A DNA stretch of 44,545 nt from Verrucomicrobiia bacterium (GCA_030431475.1 JAUIJD010000039.1:1-44545), one strand, 5' to 3'; positions 33,695 to 43,529 are shown, numbered from the stretch's first letter. The notes: generated by a model from the sequence alone, not told the origin. Translations and numbers: made by a program.

Positions 33695-35800
33695 GTGAGC
33701 CGTTCCCCCGAAGTCGACGAACCCCGACCCGCGCCGCGACTGCTGCTCGGGGCGTCGCTGCTGCTGTGGGGGGGGATCACCGGCCGGCCGCTGGTCGGCC
33801 TGGTGCTCGCCATCGCGGTCGAGGCCGCGCACTGGACGCGCGTCCGCTGGGATTTCGGCGATCCGGCCTACCTGCGGGCGTGGCAGGTCTCCATCCTGCT
33901 GCTGCTGCTCACCACCGGGTTGGTTTGGCTCGATGCCTCGATGCTCTCGGCGCTGCCGCAGACGATGTCGTGGCTGCCCGTCATCATGCTGCCGCTGCAG
34001 TTCGTCCAGAGCTACGGCATGCACCGTAGCATGTCGCTGGCGAACCTCTCGCTGTTCCTGCGCAAGCGCCGCGCGTATGCCATGCGCCATGGATTGCCGT
34101 TCCGCGACATCCGGTTCAGCTTCGACCACGTCTATTTTCCCTCGATCCTGATCGCGGCCAGCCTCGGGGATTTCTCCACGTCGCCGGTCTTCTTCCCGGC
34201 CATGCTGGTGCTGGCCGCGGCCGCCTTCCTGCCGCGGCTCAAGTCGCGGGTTTCGGCGGGGGTCATGCTGTTGCTGGCCGCGGTCGGCGGCTACGGCGGC
34301 GAGCGCGCCCTCGACTACGCCTATCACCAGTTCGTCCTCGGCCACTACGACCCGGCCTTCCTGACCTATTCGCGGCAGACGCGCACGTCCATCGGCGAGC
34401 TCGGCGAGATCAAGCAGTCGCCGGCCATCCACTGGCGCCTCATCCCGCACCAGGGCGACCTGCCGCGGCTGCTGCGGATCGCGTCCTACAATTCCTACGT
34501 CAACACCTACTGGAGCGCGAAGCTGCCGCCGCGGGAGGAGACCGGGGAGAGCGAGGTGATCGACTTCGAAACCCTCGAGTCCTTCGGCGTCGACGAACCC
34601 TACTGGATCACCGCCCACGACACGCCTCCCGAGGAAGCGACCGCCGACGCGCTGCCGCGCTTCACCCTCCGCGGCTCGACCCCGCGCAAGGGCCTCTTTC
34701 CCATCCCCGGCAACTGCGGCAGCCTGGTGCTGCCCAACCAGGACATCGAGACCAACCCCTTCGGCACGCTGCGGGTCGACCCGAAGCACCCGGTCGCCGA
34801 CGCGCTGGTGCTGTGGGGCGATCCGATGAGCACCGCCATGCCGCCGTGGTCGGACCATCGTCACCCCGACCGCCGGTCGCCCGACCTCCGGGTCCCGGGA
34901 AACGAGAAGGAGGCCGTCGTGCGGGTCGTCGACGAGCTCGGCCTGCGGGGGCTCGGCCTCTCCGAGCAGATCGCCACGCTGCGCGCCTACTTCCTGCGTG
35001 ACTTCACCTACACCCGCTACCTGTCGCGCCCGCGGCCGGACTTCGACGACAAGCAGGAGCGCGAGCGGTTCGTCTCGGTGTTCCTCGAGGAATCCAAGCG
35101 CGGCCACTGCGAGTACTTCGCCACGGCGACCGCCTTTCTCCTGCGCGAGGCCGGGGTGCCGACGCGCTACGCGACCGGCTTCGCCGTGGTCGAGCGCGAC
35201 CCCGGAAGCGGGGAAGCGCTGGTCCGCGGCATCCACGGCCACGCCTGGTGCCTCGCCTGGGACGCGCGGCGCGGGAAGTGGATCGACGTCGACCTGACGC
35301 CGCCCGACTGGACCGGCCGCGAGGCGCCGCGCATGCCGCCGTGGCAGGCGCTCCTCGATCGCTGGCAGATCCTGCGCGACAACATCCTCGTCTGGCGCAG
35401 CCAGCCCGGAAACCTCGCCATCGCGCTCGGGCTCATCTTCCTGCCGCTGCTCGCCGGTGCCCTGCTGATCGGTCGTCGGCTGTGGCGGTCGAAGCGTCGC
35501 ATCGGTCGCCGCCGCACGCGGGCCGAGGAACGGGCCGCGCTGGCGCTTTCGCCGCTGGGCGCCCTCGAAAGGCCGGCCAGCCGGCATCTCGGCGAGCGTC
35601 CGCTGGGCGTGCCACTTCCCCGCTGGCTCGGGTCGCTGAAGGGCGTGCTCCGCGACCCCGACTCGCTCGACGAGGCCCTCGCGCTCCACCAGCGCCTGCG
35701 CTTCGACCCCCGCGCCGACGACGCCGATCTGCGACGCCGGCTCGAGTCGTTGGTGCTGCCGCTGAAGCGGGAGTTGAGGCGCTCGCGCTCCACGCGCTGA
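33695..35800 (+). CDS. Transglutaminase-like membrane protein (TgpA/DUF3488 type)
   Basis: A 701-aa protein. The N-terminal third has several membrane helices (about residues 14-40, 65-110, 145-205). A periplasmic region contains a papain-like transglutaminase core: GHCEYFATATAFLLREAG with Cys472, GHAWCLAWD with His near 517, and Asp in DVDLTPPDW near 532. One helix follows at about 567-587, then a charged cytoplasmic tail. The catalytic triad is complete. Family members pair with DUF58 proteins, as here (4-bp gap, GTG start). The substrate is unknown. Confidence 0.87.
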   Translation: MSRSPEVDEPRPAPRLLLGASLLLWGGITGRPLVGLVLAIAVEAAHWTRVRWDFGDPAYLRAWQVSILLLLLTTGLVWLDASMLSALPQTMSWLPVIMLPLQFVQSYGMHRSMSLANLSLFLRKRRAYAMRHGLPFRDIRFSFDHVYFPSILIAASLGDFSTSPVFFPAMLVLAAAAFLPRLKSRVSAGVMLLLAAVGGYGGERALDYAYHQFVLGHYDPAFLTYSRQTRTSIGELGEIKQSPAIHWRLIPHQGDLPRLLRIASYNSYVNTYWSAKLPPREETGESEVIDFETLESFGVDEPYWITAHDTPPEEATADALPRFTLRGSTPRKGLFPIPGNCGSLVLPNQDIETNPFGTLRVDPKHPVADALVLWGDPMSTAMPPWSDHRHPDRRSPDLRVPGNEKEAVVRVVDELGLRGLGLSEQIATLRAYFLRDFTYTRYLSRPRPDFDDKQERERFVSVFLEESKRGHCEYFATATAFLLREAGVPTRYATGFAVVERDPGSGEALVRGIHGHAWCLAWDARRGKWIDVDLTPPDWTGREAPRMPPWQALLDRWQILRDNILVWRSQPGNLAIALGLIFLPLLAGALLIGRRLWRSKRRIGRRRTRAEERAALALSPLGALERPASRHLGERPLGVPLPRWLGSLKGVLRDPDSLDEALALHQRLRFDPRADDADLRRRLESLVLPLKRELRRSRSTR

Positions 35801-35847
35801 ATGCCTTTCCTTGGACGAACGTCCGATCGCTGCTAAAGCTATCCCCG

Positions 35848-37917
35848 ATGCCCGAATCCAAGCGCGTGGCGCTCATCTGTTCCGACCTCGACGGCACCTT
35901 GCTCGGCCGTCCGGATTCCTCCTCCGATTTTCGCTGCACCTGGGAGTCGCTCGGCGACGACCGCCCGGTGCTCGTCTACAGCACCGGCCGGCTGGTGAAG
36001 GACGCCCAACGGGTGATCCGCGCCGCCGAACTGCCCGAGCCCGACTACTACATCGGCGGCGTCGGCACCGTGATCCATCACGGCAAGGAGGACCATGTCG
36101 TGCGCGAGTTCTCCTCCATCCTCGCCGAGGACTGGGACCGCGAGCGCGCGGTCGAGATCGTCCGTTCCTTTTCCGAAATCGAAGAGCAGCCGAAACACCA
36201 GCAGCACGAGTGGAAGAGCAGCTGGTTCTGGCACGACGCCACCGAGGAGGACCTCGATCGCCTGCGCGATGCGCTGCGCGAGGGCGGCGTGACCGCGCAG
36301 GTCATCTATTCCTCGGCCCGCGACCTCGACGTGCTGCCGCGCCCCGCGAACAAGGGCAACGCGCTGCGCTGGCTGTGCCGCCAACTCGGCATCGGACTCG
36401 ACGAGGTGGTCGTCGCCGGCGACACCGGCAACGACTCGTCGATGTTCCAGGTCCCCGGCGTGCGCGGCATCGTGCCGGAGAATGCCGAACCGGAGCTGAT
36501 GGAGGCGGTGCTCGAGACCGACACCTACCAGGGCAAGGGCAACTGCGCCGCGGGGGTGATCGACGGGCTCATCCACTACGGCGTCTTCAAGGAGGTCGTC
36601 GCCTGCGAGGCCTCGCTCGAAGGCCAGCACCACGATCCGGAGATCGTCCGGCTCTTCGAGCCGAAGGCCTCGACCAGCGGCAAGGAGGCCTCGTTCATCC
36701 ATCTCGCCTACGAGAAGGCGCTCGACGCGCTCGACCGCTGCGTCACGCCGAAGGGTTTCAGCGCCTGCTCGATCTCCGACAACGACGTCACCGGCACCGA
36801 CGAAAACTACAACTCGGTGTGGGGACGCGACGGCGCGATGGCGATCGTCGGCAGCCTCGCGGTGCCCGGCGACCGCTTCCGCGAGTGCCAGCGGCAGACG
36901 CTGCGCACGCTGCTCGAGCACCTTTCCCCGTCGGGCCAGGTTCCGGCCAACGTCCACATCGCCACCGGCATTCCCGACTACTCGGGTGTCGGCGGCATCG
37001 CCGCCATCGACTCCGGCATGTGGGTCGTCATCGCCCTCCACTCCTTCGTCGAAAAAACCCGCGATCTCGCCTTCCTGCGCGAATTCAAGCCGCAGGCCGA
37101 CCAGATCATGAGATGGCTGGAGGCGCACGACAGCAATCAGGACGGACTGCTCGAGGTGCCCGAGGCCGGCGACTGGATGGACCTCTTCAACCGCTCCTAC
37201 AACGTCCTCATCGACGAGGTGCTGTGGTACCGCGCCACGGTCGCCTACGGCCGCATGTCCGAGCTGTTGGGAGAGCGTGAAAAGGCCTCGGTGCACCTCC
37301 TGCGCGCCGAGCGGATCAAGCGCGCGATCATGAAGCGCTTCTGGCCGAGCACCGGCCACCAGGCGGCGGCTCCGGGCGAGGCGGCGGCGAATTTCGCGGA
37401 CGTCCAGCGCGCCATCGGCGACGCCCGCTACCTGCTCGCCCAGGTCACCCCCTTTTCATTCGACTGGCGCTGCGACGTCATCGGCAATGTGATGGCCTTT
37501 CTCTCCAACGTGATGTCGCTCGACAAGGCCAAGGTCGTGTTCCGCTTCCTCTGGGGCGTCGGCGCCAACTCGCCCTTCCCGGTGCGCAATCTCTACCCGG
37601 TGGTCCACGCCGGTGATCCGGACTGGAAGAGCTACTACACGGTCAACCTTCTCAATCTCCCGCACCACTACCACAACGGCGGCATCTGGCCGTGGTGCGG
37701 CGGCCACTGGGTGCGCTTCATCCACCGTCTCGGCCTGCGCGACATCGCGCGCCAGGAACTCCTCAAGCTCGCCGAGCTCAATCATCAGGGCGTCTTCGGC
37801 GAGTGGGAGTTCAACGAATGGTGCCACGGCAAGACCGGGCGCCCGATGGGCAAGGCCTACCAGGCGTGGTCCGCCTCCGAGTTCCTCTCCGCCTACCACG
37901 ACGTGATGGACGAATGA
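35848..37917 (+). CDS. Sucrose-6-phosphate phosphatase-like HAD domain fused to GH100-like glycosidase
   Basis: A 689-aa fusion. Residues 1-250 are an HAD phosphatase of the sucrose-phosphatase type: DLDGTLL (nucleophile Asp13, acid/base Asp15), Lys169 and GDTGND (191-196). Residues about 283-685 form an (alpha/alpha)6-barrel glycosidase resembling GH100 neutral/alkaline invertases, with SVWGRDGAM (candidate catalytic Asp328), EAGDWMDLFNRSYNVLIDE and a late HNGGIWPWCGG. GH100 enzymes hydrolyse sucrose; related barrels act on glucosylglycerate, so the true substrate is open. The gene lies 10 nt upstream of sucrose-phosphate synthase. The ATG at 35848 begins the HAD domain. Confidence 0.85.
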   Translation: MPESKRVALICSDLDGTLLGRPDSSSDFRCTWESLGDDRPVLVYSTGRLVKDAQRVIRAAELPEPDYYIGGVGTVIHHGKEDHVVREFSSILAEDWDRERAVEIVRSFSEIEEQPKHQQHEWKSSWFWHDATEEDLDRLRDALREGGVTAQVIYSSARDLDVLPRPANKGNALRWLCRQLGIGLDEVVVAGDTGNDSSMFQVPGVRGIVPENAEPELMEAVLETDTYQGKGNCAAGVIDGLIHYGVFKEVVACEASLEGQHHDPEIVRLFEPKASTSGKEASFIHLAYEKALDALDRCVTPKGFSACSISDNDVTGTDENYNSVWGRDGAMAIVGSLAVPGDRFRECQRQTLRTLLEHLSPSGQVPANVHIATGIPDYSGVGGIAAIDSGMWVVIALHSFVEKTRDLAFLREFKPQADQIMRWLEAHDSNQDGLLEVPEAGDWMDLFNRSYNVLIDEVLWYRATVAYGRMSELLGEREKASVHLLRAERIKRAIMKRFWPSTGHQAAAPGEAAANFADVQRAIGDARYLLAQVTPFSFDWRCDVIGNVMAFLSNVMSLDKAKVVFRFLWGVGANSPFPVRNLYPVVHAGDPDWKSYYTVNLLNLPHHYHNGGIWPWCGGHWVRFIHRLGLRDIARQELLKLAELNHQGVFGEWEFNEWCHGKTGRPMGKAYQAWSASEFLSAYHDVMDE

Positions 37918-37927
37918 TCCCCCTGAC

Positions 37928-40117
37928 ATGAACCGCAAGCTCGATATCCTCCACTTTTCCCTCCACGGGCTGATCCGCGGCGAGAATCTCGAACTCGGCC
38001 GCGATCCCGACACCGGCGGCCAGTGCCTCTACGTGCTCGAACTCGTCAAGGCGCTCTCGCGCCACGAGGACGTGAAGCGCGTGACCCTCGTCACCCGCCG
38101 CGTCTTCGACCCGCGGGTCAGCGACGACTACGCCGAACCGGTCGAGGACCTCGGCCACGGCGCCGACATCCGCCGCATCGAGGCCGGCACCCGCCGCTAC
38201 CTCCGGAAGGAGGTGCTGTGGCGGCACCTCGATGCCTTCATCGACGGCACCCTCGCCTGGCTCCGCCGCGAGAAGCGGGTGCCCGACCTGATCCACGCCC
38301 ACTACGCGGACGCCGGCTACGTCGGCCGCCAGGTCGCCGCCGCGCTCGGCGTCCCCTTCGCCTTCACCGGGCACTCGCTGGGCCGCGTGAAGCGCCAGCG
38401 CCTGGTCGAGGGCGGCGTCGATGAGGAAACCATCGAGCGGAAATACAACCTCGCGGTCCGCATCGAGGCCGAGGAGCTCAGCCTCGACGCCGCCTCCATC
38501 GTCTGCACCAGCACCCGGCAGGAGGTCGACGACCAGTACGGGCTCTACGAATGCCTCGCCGAGGAATCGATGCGGGTCATCCCTCCCGGCGTCGATCTCA
38601 GCCGCTTCGACGGCAAGGGCAACCGCGACGCCTACGCGTCGGTCGACGCCAAGCTGGCGCGCTTCCTCCGCGACCCGGCGAAGCCGGCCGTCTTCACCAT
38701 CGCGCGGGCCGACGAGCGCAAGAACCTCTCCGCCCTGGTCCGCGCCTTCGGCCAGAACGAATGGCTGCGCGAGAACGCCAACCTGATCGTCATCGGCGGC
38801 AACCGCGAGACGCTCAAGAAGCTCTCGTCCGGCGCCCGCAAGGTGTGGGGCGAGCTGCTGCGGTTGATCGACGACCTCGACCTCTACGGCGTCTGCGCGA
38901 TCCCGAAACAGCACGACTCGCCCGAGGTGCCCGAGTTCTTCCGCTGGGCGGCGGACCGCTCCGGCGTGTTCGTCAACCCGGCCTACACCGAACCCTTCGG
39001 CCTGACCCTGCTCGAGGCGGCCGCCGCCGGCCTGCCGCTGGTGGCGACCAACGACGGCGGCCCGCGCGACATCCTCGCCAACTGCGAGAACGGCACCCTG
39101 GTCGACCCGATGGACGACAAGGCGATCGGCGACGCCATCGAGGAGATCATCGCCGAGCCGTCCCACCAGCGCGAGCTGTCGAAGCGCGGCGGCAAGCTCG
39201 TCCGCAAGTACTACAGCTGGGACGCGCACGTGAACACCTACATGGAAGAGCTCGAGAAGGTGCTCCCCCGCGACCCGCGGCCGAAGGAGCCCGGCTCGCG
39301 CATGTTCCTCGCCCAGATCGAGCACTGGGTCTGCATGGACCTGCCGCCGGAACTCGAGAAGGAGGATCCCGCCGACGTCGACCGCTGGCGCGATCTCTTC
39401 GACCAGGGGGAGCTGGGGATGATCTTCGCCACCGGGCTTTCCTACGACGAGGCCCGCGGGGTGATCGAGCGGCTGCGGATGCCGAAGCCGTCCATCCTGA
39501 TCTCCGGCCTCGGTGCCGAGATCCACTACGGCTGGTCGACGCCGATCCGCGACGAGGTCTGGAACCGCCAGGCCAAGCTGAAGTGGGACCGCGACGGCGT
39601 GGTCCGTGCCATGTCGTCCATCGACGGCCTCACCCTCCAGCCCGACGAGCGCCAGCATCCGCTGAAGGTTTCCTTCCTGCTCGACGAGCACGTCAAGACG
39701 AGCCGCGCGGTGCTGCAGCGCCAGCTCCGCGAGGCGGGGCTGTCCGGCAAGGTGACGATCAGTTCCGGCTGCTTCGTCGACGTGCTGCCGATCCGCTCGG
39801 GCAAGGACGTCGCGCTGCGCTATCTTGAGATGAAATGGGGGATCGATCCGGCCCGCATCTACGTCTTCGGCACCTACGGCAACGACGCCGGCGCGATCCG
39901 CGGACGCAACCTCGCCGCCGTCGCCGCCGATGCCGACCCGGTGCTGCGACGCATGCGGGAGCGCCCGCGGCTCTTCCACTGCTCGCAGCCCGGCATGCGG
40001 GGCTTCTTCGAGGGGCTCGAGCACTACGGCTTCCTCCAGCAGCAGCCCCCGCCGCTCCCCGGCGAGGAGCACACGAGCGAGGATGAGGAAGTCCCGGCCA
40101 TCGAGATCGAGCCGTAG
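37928..40117 (+). CDS. Sucrose-phosphate synthase with C-terminal HAD-like domain
   Basis: A 729-aa GT4-family enzyme. Residues 1-460 are the glycosyltransferase: N-terminal ILHFSLHGLIRGENLELGRD and TGGQCLYVLELVKAL, HAHYADAGYVG, FTGHSLGRVKRQRL, and the EPFGLTLLEA (E-x7-E) donor-site motif near 354. Residues about 475-715 form a HAD-like domain related to sucrose phosphatase but without a DxDGT motif, so it is probably structural. It makes sucrose-6-phosphate from UDP-glucose (or ADP-glucose) and fructose-6-phosphate. The upstream phosphatase/GH100 fusion would complete or reverse the pathway. Sucrose is likely a compatible solute. Confidence 0.9.
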   Translation: MNRKLDILHFSLHGLIRGENLELGRDPDTGGQCLYVLELVKALSRHEDVKRVTLVTRRVFDPRVSDDYAEPVEDLGHGADIRRIEAGTRRYLRKEVLWRHLDAFIDGTLAWLRREKRVPDLIHAHYADAGYVGRQVAAALGVPFAFTGHSLGRVKRQRLVEGGVDEETIERKYNLAVRIEAEELSLDAASIVCTSTRQEVDDQYGLYECLAEESMRVIPPGVDLSRFDGKGNRDAYASVDAKLARFLRDPAKPAVFTIARADERKNLSALVRAFGQNEWLRENANLIVIGGNRETLKKLSSGARKVWGELLRLIDDLDLYGVCAIPKQHDSPEVPEFFRWAADRSGVFVNPAYTEPFGLTLLEAAAAGLPLVATNDGGPRDILANCENGTLVDPMDDKAIGDAIEEIIAEPSHQRELSKRGGKLVRKYYSWDAHVNTYMEELEKVLPRDPRPKEPGSRMFLAQIEHWVCMDLPPELEKEDPADVDRWRDLFDQGELGMIFATGLSYDEARGVIERLRMPKPSILISGLGAEIHYGWSTPIRDEVWNRQAKLKWDRDGVVRAMSSIDGLTLQPDERQHPLKVSFLLDEHVKTSRAVLQRQLREAGLSGKVTISSGCFVDVLPIRSGKDVALRYLEMKWGIDPARIYVFGTYGNDAGAIRGRNLAAVAADADPVLRRMRERPRLFHCSQPGMRGFFEGLEHYGFLQQQPPPLPGEEHTSEDEEVPAIEIEP

Positions 40118-40229
40118 CCCCGCACCCGCCCGGTGGCGACCGAACCGCTGGATGTTGAACCGCCAACTCGCGAAGGCTGGACCGGCTCAGGTTCTGATGC
40201 CGTCTCCAAACGACGCTTGGACCGGGGAA

Positions 40230-40297
40230 AACCACGGAAGCCACGGAAAACACGGAAACTCAGAGTCCATTCCGTGGATTCAGTGAGCTCCGTGGTT
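40230..40297. repeat. CCACGGA-type inverted repeat
   Basis: AACCACGGA at 40230-40238, followed by two more CACGGAA units, is inverted relative to TTCCGTGG (40270-40277) and TCCGTGGTT (40289-40297). Elements of this wording are widespread in bacterial intergenic DNA. The 275-bp gap at 40118-40392 contains nothing else that I can support, apart from the motif at 40344-40369. Confidence 0.75.
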
Positions 40298-40343
40298 CTT
40301 CGTATCGTCCGATTCCTATTCTTGTTCGGTATGACGGTCTCTT

Positions 40344-40369
40344 CTCTGCGTCTTCGCGCCTTTGCGGTT
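40344..40369. repeat. CTGCGTCTTCGCGCCTTTGCGG motif
   Basis: A 26-bp segment reading TCTCTGCGTCTTCGCGCCTT and then TGCGGT. Near-identical strings recur in intergenic DNA of many unrelated bacteria; their role is unknown. Only one copy is in the window. Confidence 0.5.
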
Positions 40370-40392
40370 CCATCGTTTCCCGTGCCCCCGAC

Positions 40393-42102
40393 TCACCGGT
40401 CCAGACGCTTCACGGAAACCCGGCGGATGTAGTACTTGTTGAACTCGTTGCCGTCGGAGTTGAGCGTGAAGTTGTAGCCCCAGTAGTTCACGAAGCAGGG
40501 ATCGTCGATCCGCCAGGTGATCGTGTGCCAGCGCTGGTTGTCGGGGACCGTGACCCAGCCGCCGTTGGTCTTGAACCCGTCGCGCGACTCATAGACCAGC
40601 TTGAACCCGGCATTGTCGTTCGCCTCGTTGCGGCGGACCTCGGCGGTGATCTCGATCGGCACCGACTCGTAGCAGAGGAAGTTGGGATCGACGACGAACA
40701 GGTTGCCGCCGGGCACGCCGCCGGCGCGCGCGGACCCGCCGTAGGCGACCACCGCCTCCGCGACGGCATCGCCCGCCCGGGTGTGGAGCCCCTGCTCCTT
40801 GATCTTCTCGCCGAAGGTGATCGAGACCTCGTCCGCCTCGGAAAAGTCGCCACCCCATGAGACGGGTCGGTCGCGGTTCGCACGGGCTTCGTCCAGCACC
40901 GCCTCGGGCAGCCCGGAAAGGATGAGAGGTTGGCCGTCGAGCGGGATCTCCCGCTTTCGGCTCCGGGTCCCGTCGATCGTCCCGAGGACCTTCACTTCCT
41001 GGTCGAAGCGGATCGTGGTCTCCCTCCCGCCGCTCGCCCAGACCACCATCACGGGTCCCTCGACGCCCTTGAAGACGAAGCCGTGGTGACGGTCCTCGAA
41101 GGTCACCCGGCCGATCGGTTCCGGCCGCGGACCGAGCGCTTCGATCAGCCGGGTGAGCGCGCCGACCGCCGGTCGGGGCGTGCCCTCGCGGTCGAGCAGC
41201 CCCAGGGGTCCGCTGTCGCCGTCGCGACCCTCGAACCACTGCACGCAGGCGACGCCCTGCGCGATCGCCATGGTGTAGGCCTTCACCGTCGCCCGTGCCT
41301 GGGCTTCCGCGCCGTGCCGCCCGACGTCGCAGCCGAGCTCGGTGAAGAGGATGGGGACCTCGCGCTTCGCCGGGTTCACCGCGGCGAGCATCTTGCGCAC
41401 CGTCGGCACGATGTGCAGGAAGACCGGTTCCATCCCCTGCTCGGCGACGATGCCGTCCATCACCTCGTAGGGGTGCAGTGAGATCCAGTCGAAGTGGTCC
41501 TCCGCCCCGGAGCGGATGACCTGCTCGAGGTAGTTCACGTGGACCGACTTCGCGGCGAGCCCGACCCGGCAGTCCGGGTCGGCGCGCTTCGCGGCGCGGT
41601 AGGCCGCGGCGACGACCTTGGCGTAGTCCTCCGGCGTCTGGTCCTTGCCGGTGAAGTTCGGCGGCTCGTTCCAAACCTCGAACCACCGCACCCGGGAAGA
41701 AAGGTGCTTCACGGTGCGGAAGACATACTCCGACCACCCGTCGAGGTCGTCCACCGGAAGCGTGCCGGGCTTCACCGTCTCGTGCCAGCCGGGCGAACCG
41801 ATCAGCAGCGCGCCGGACCGGAGGCCGCGATCCTCGAGGTAGTCGAGCTGGGCATCGACGTTCGCCCAGTCCCACCGCCCGGGTTCCGGGTTCACCGCCC
41901 CCCAACTGCTGGCGACGCTCCGCTGGAAACGGAGTCCGATCTCCGCCATCGGGGGGATCCAGCGTTCGAAGTCCTCGACCGACCTCCCGTGGATGTGGCA
42001 CGAGCCGATGCCCCACGGGGTGGGGAAGCCGGGCTCATCCTGCGCGCCCGTCGGAGCCAGCGCGACCGCCGCGACCGCGCCGATTCGGAGGAGGGATGGC
42101 AT
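40393..42102 (-). CDS. Secreted GH39-like (clan GH-A) glycoside hydrolase
   Basis: A 569-aa protein. Residues 1-20 are a signal peptide. A TIM-barrel glycosidase of clan GH-A follows, with acid/base FEVWNEPPNF (Glu146) and nucleophile ILFTELGCDV (Glu255). The C-terminal part (about 370-569) is beta-rich and ends in KYYIRRVSVKRLDR, possibly a carbohydrate-binding module. GH39 members act on beta-xylosides, iduronides and related sugars; the family assignment is by motif order only. Together with the sulfatase and DUF1080 protein it suggests polysaccharide use. Confidence 0.8.
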   Translation of the reverse strand: MPSLLRIGAVAAVALAPTGAQDEPGFPTPWGIGSCHIHGRSVEDFERWIPPMAEIGLRFQRSVASSWGAVNPEPGRWDWANVDAQLDYLEDRGLRSGALLIGSPGWHETVKPGTLPVDDLDGWSEYVFRTVKHLSSRVRWFEVWNEPPNFTGKDQTPEDYAKVVAAAYRAAKRADPDCRVGLAAKSVHVNYLEQVIRSGAEDHFDWISLHPYEVMDGIVAEQGMEPVFLHIVPTVRKMLAAVNPAKREVPILFTELGCDVGRHGAEAQARATVKAYTMAIAQGVACVQWFEGRDGDSGPLGLLDREGTPRPAVGALTRLIEALGPRPEPIGRVTFEDRHHGFVFKGVEGPVMVVWASGGRETTIRFDQEVKVLGTIDGTRSRKREIPLDGQPLILSGLPEAVLDEARANRDRPVSWGGDFSEADEVSITFGEKIKEQGLHTRAGDAVAEAVVAYGGSARAGGVPGGNLFVVDPNFLCYESVPIEITAEVRRNEANDNAGFKLVYESRDGFKTNGGWVTVPDNQRWHTITWRIDDPCFVNYWGYNFTLNSDGNEFNKYYIRRVSVKRLDR

Positions 42103-42219
42103 CCGAACTTCTTCGCGAGGGACGCACGCGGTCTTTCAGACGATCCGTTTTTCGGGGCGACGGTGCGGCCCCGCCCGGAGAGATCATGGAATCGTCGTGC
42201 CGGGTTTGTCCGGCCCGGA

Positions 42220-42786
42220 TCAGCGCTTGGGCTTGCTCCAGGTGACGGTGCCGTCCTCGGCCGTGGTGCTGCGCTCGAGCCGGAAGGGAATCGGGGACTT
42301 GTCGAAGGCCGCCTGGTAAAGGGCCCTTCCGAGATCGGTCCCGCCGTCGCCGGGGTAGATCTCGATGGCCTTCTTCTCATCGACCGACTCCTTTCCGACG
42401 CGGTAGTAGCCGAACGATCCCTCGCGGCCGCTCGACCGGAGGTAGACCCAGATCCGGGCGAAGCGATGGGATTCGGGATCGGAGGAAATCCGGGCGTGGT
42501 CGGGCTCGAAGGCGATGGCCTTCGGATGGGCCCAGACCTCGCCGACCTCCCGGTAGTCGCCGTCGCGCCGGAGATACACGGTCCAAGGCCCTCCCATGGT
42601 TCCGAAACTCTCGGGGCCGCCCGAGAGCAGCAGGTCGTCTTTCTCGTCGCCATCGAGATCGACGAGGATGCGGGACCTCTCGGCATACTTCGCCTGCCCG
42701 GTCGGATCGGGGTGGGGCTCCAGCGAAGGATCGGCCGCGAAGGTTGCGAGAGAGGTGGCGAGCAGGAGTCCGGGGATGGGTTTCAT
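42220..42786 (-). CDS. Secreted protein of unknown function
   Basis: A 188-aa protein with signal peptide (MKPIPGLLLATSLATFAA) and an FG-GAP/VCBS-like stretch ILVDLDGDEKDDLLLSGG near residues 40-57, which may bind calcium. The rest is not recognised. It lies about 120 bp downstream of the start of the GH39-like gene on the same strand, so it may be co-transcribed ahead of it. Confidence 0.7.
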   Translation of the reverse strand: MKPIPGLLLATSLATFAADPSLEPHPDPTGQAKYAERSRILVDLDGDEKDDLLLSGGPESFGTMGGPWTVYLRRDGDYREVGEVWAHPKAIAFEPDHARISSDPESHRFARIWVYLRSSGREGSFGYYRVGKESVDEKKAIEIYPGDGGTDLGRALYQAAFDKSPIPFRLERSTTAEDGTVTWSKPKR

Positions 42787-43220
42787 GAAAGGGGTTCATC
42801 GCGGTTTTGGGCGGCAATGACCCCCGAGACAAGCGAATGCTCGAAGAATGGGACGGGTAGCGCCGTCAGGTTCGCGGTGAACGGGGAGAGAGGGATGCCG
42901 CTGCCGCCGCCGGATCGCACGGCCGGGGCCGCGCGGTAGTTTCCTCGATCCCGAATCTTCCCCATCATCCCCGACGAGCCGCCGCATCTTCAGTCCCAGC
43001 GGGACGTCGGAACTTAGCCCCGGGGTTCACCCCGGGGAAGCCATGCCCCCGGAACCCCGAGCCCTGAAGGGGCGCAGGAATCCGGCCTGTTGTCTTCATG
43101 GACCGGGACGAGTGCGGAGAAATGAATGCCAGGAATCACGGACTGACCAGACCCCTTCGAAGGACTCTCCGATGGCAAATGCGAAATGCGAGGACCGACC
43201 CCAGAAACGACCCCAGAAAC
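42787..43220. other. Gene-free spacer leading into the cassette copy and intron fragment
   Basis: Bases 42787-42988 hold nothing that I can support. Bases 42989-43175 carry a palindromic cassette, and 43176-43220 a short GACCCCAGAAAC doublet that abuts the maturase fragment. Confidence 0.6.
42989..43175. repeat. Distant copy of the left-end three-hairpin cassette
   Basis: This segment matches 382-565 closely and in the same orientation: CAGTCCCAGCGGGAC, TTAGCCCCGGGGTTCACCCC, CCCTGAAGGGGCGCAGGAA, then TGTTGTCTTCA and GTGCCAGGAATCACGGAC-like wording (ATGCCAGGAATCACGGAC). The resemblance extends about 160 bp, well beyond the hairpins, so the unit is a true dispersed element rather than chance palindromes. 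Its right side runs to the group II intron fragment. Confidence 0.85.
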
Positions 43221-43529
43221 AACTACTACAAGCTCAGTTGCACCTACACGGTGATCGAACGGCTGGCGGAGTGGGTGAGGCGGCGGGTGAGGTTGTATTA
43301 CTGGAAGCAATGGAAGCAGCCGCGCACGCGGCGCCGGAATCTCCTCGCACTGGGCATCGCTCCCAGCGAGGTGCACAAGGCGTCGCGAAGCCGCAAAGGC
43401 TACTGGCGGATGAGCCAGATGTCACTGGTGCGACACGCATTGAACAACCGTTGGCTTGAGGAACAGGGGGTGCCGGACATGCGGGCCGTCTGGATCAAGC
43501 TGCACTACGGGCCACTGGCCCGGGTCTGA
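43221..43529 (+). pseudogene. Group II intron reverse transcriptase/maturase, C-terminal fragment
   Basis: About 102 codons match the C-terminal maturase domain: IERLAEWVRRRVRLYYWKQW, then KQPRTRRRNLLALGI, SRKGYWRMSQ and a final LNNRWLEEQGVPDMRAVW. The reverse transcriptase domain that should precede it (several hundred residues with YADD) is absent. An ATG at 43098 could start a 143-aa product, but its first ~40 residues come from the repeat cassette and are not maturase-like. The fragment keeps an intact stop at 43527-43529, followed by the intron RNA 3' end. Confidence 0.88.

Noticed and set aside
43098-43220. Start of an intact maturase gene at the ATG at 43098
   Set aside because: The first ~40 codons come from the repeat cassette and lack any reverse transcriptase sequence, so the gene is a fragment.
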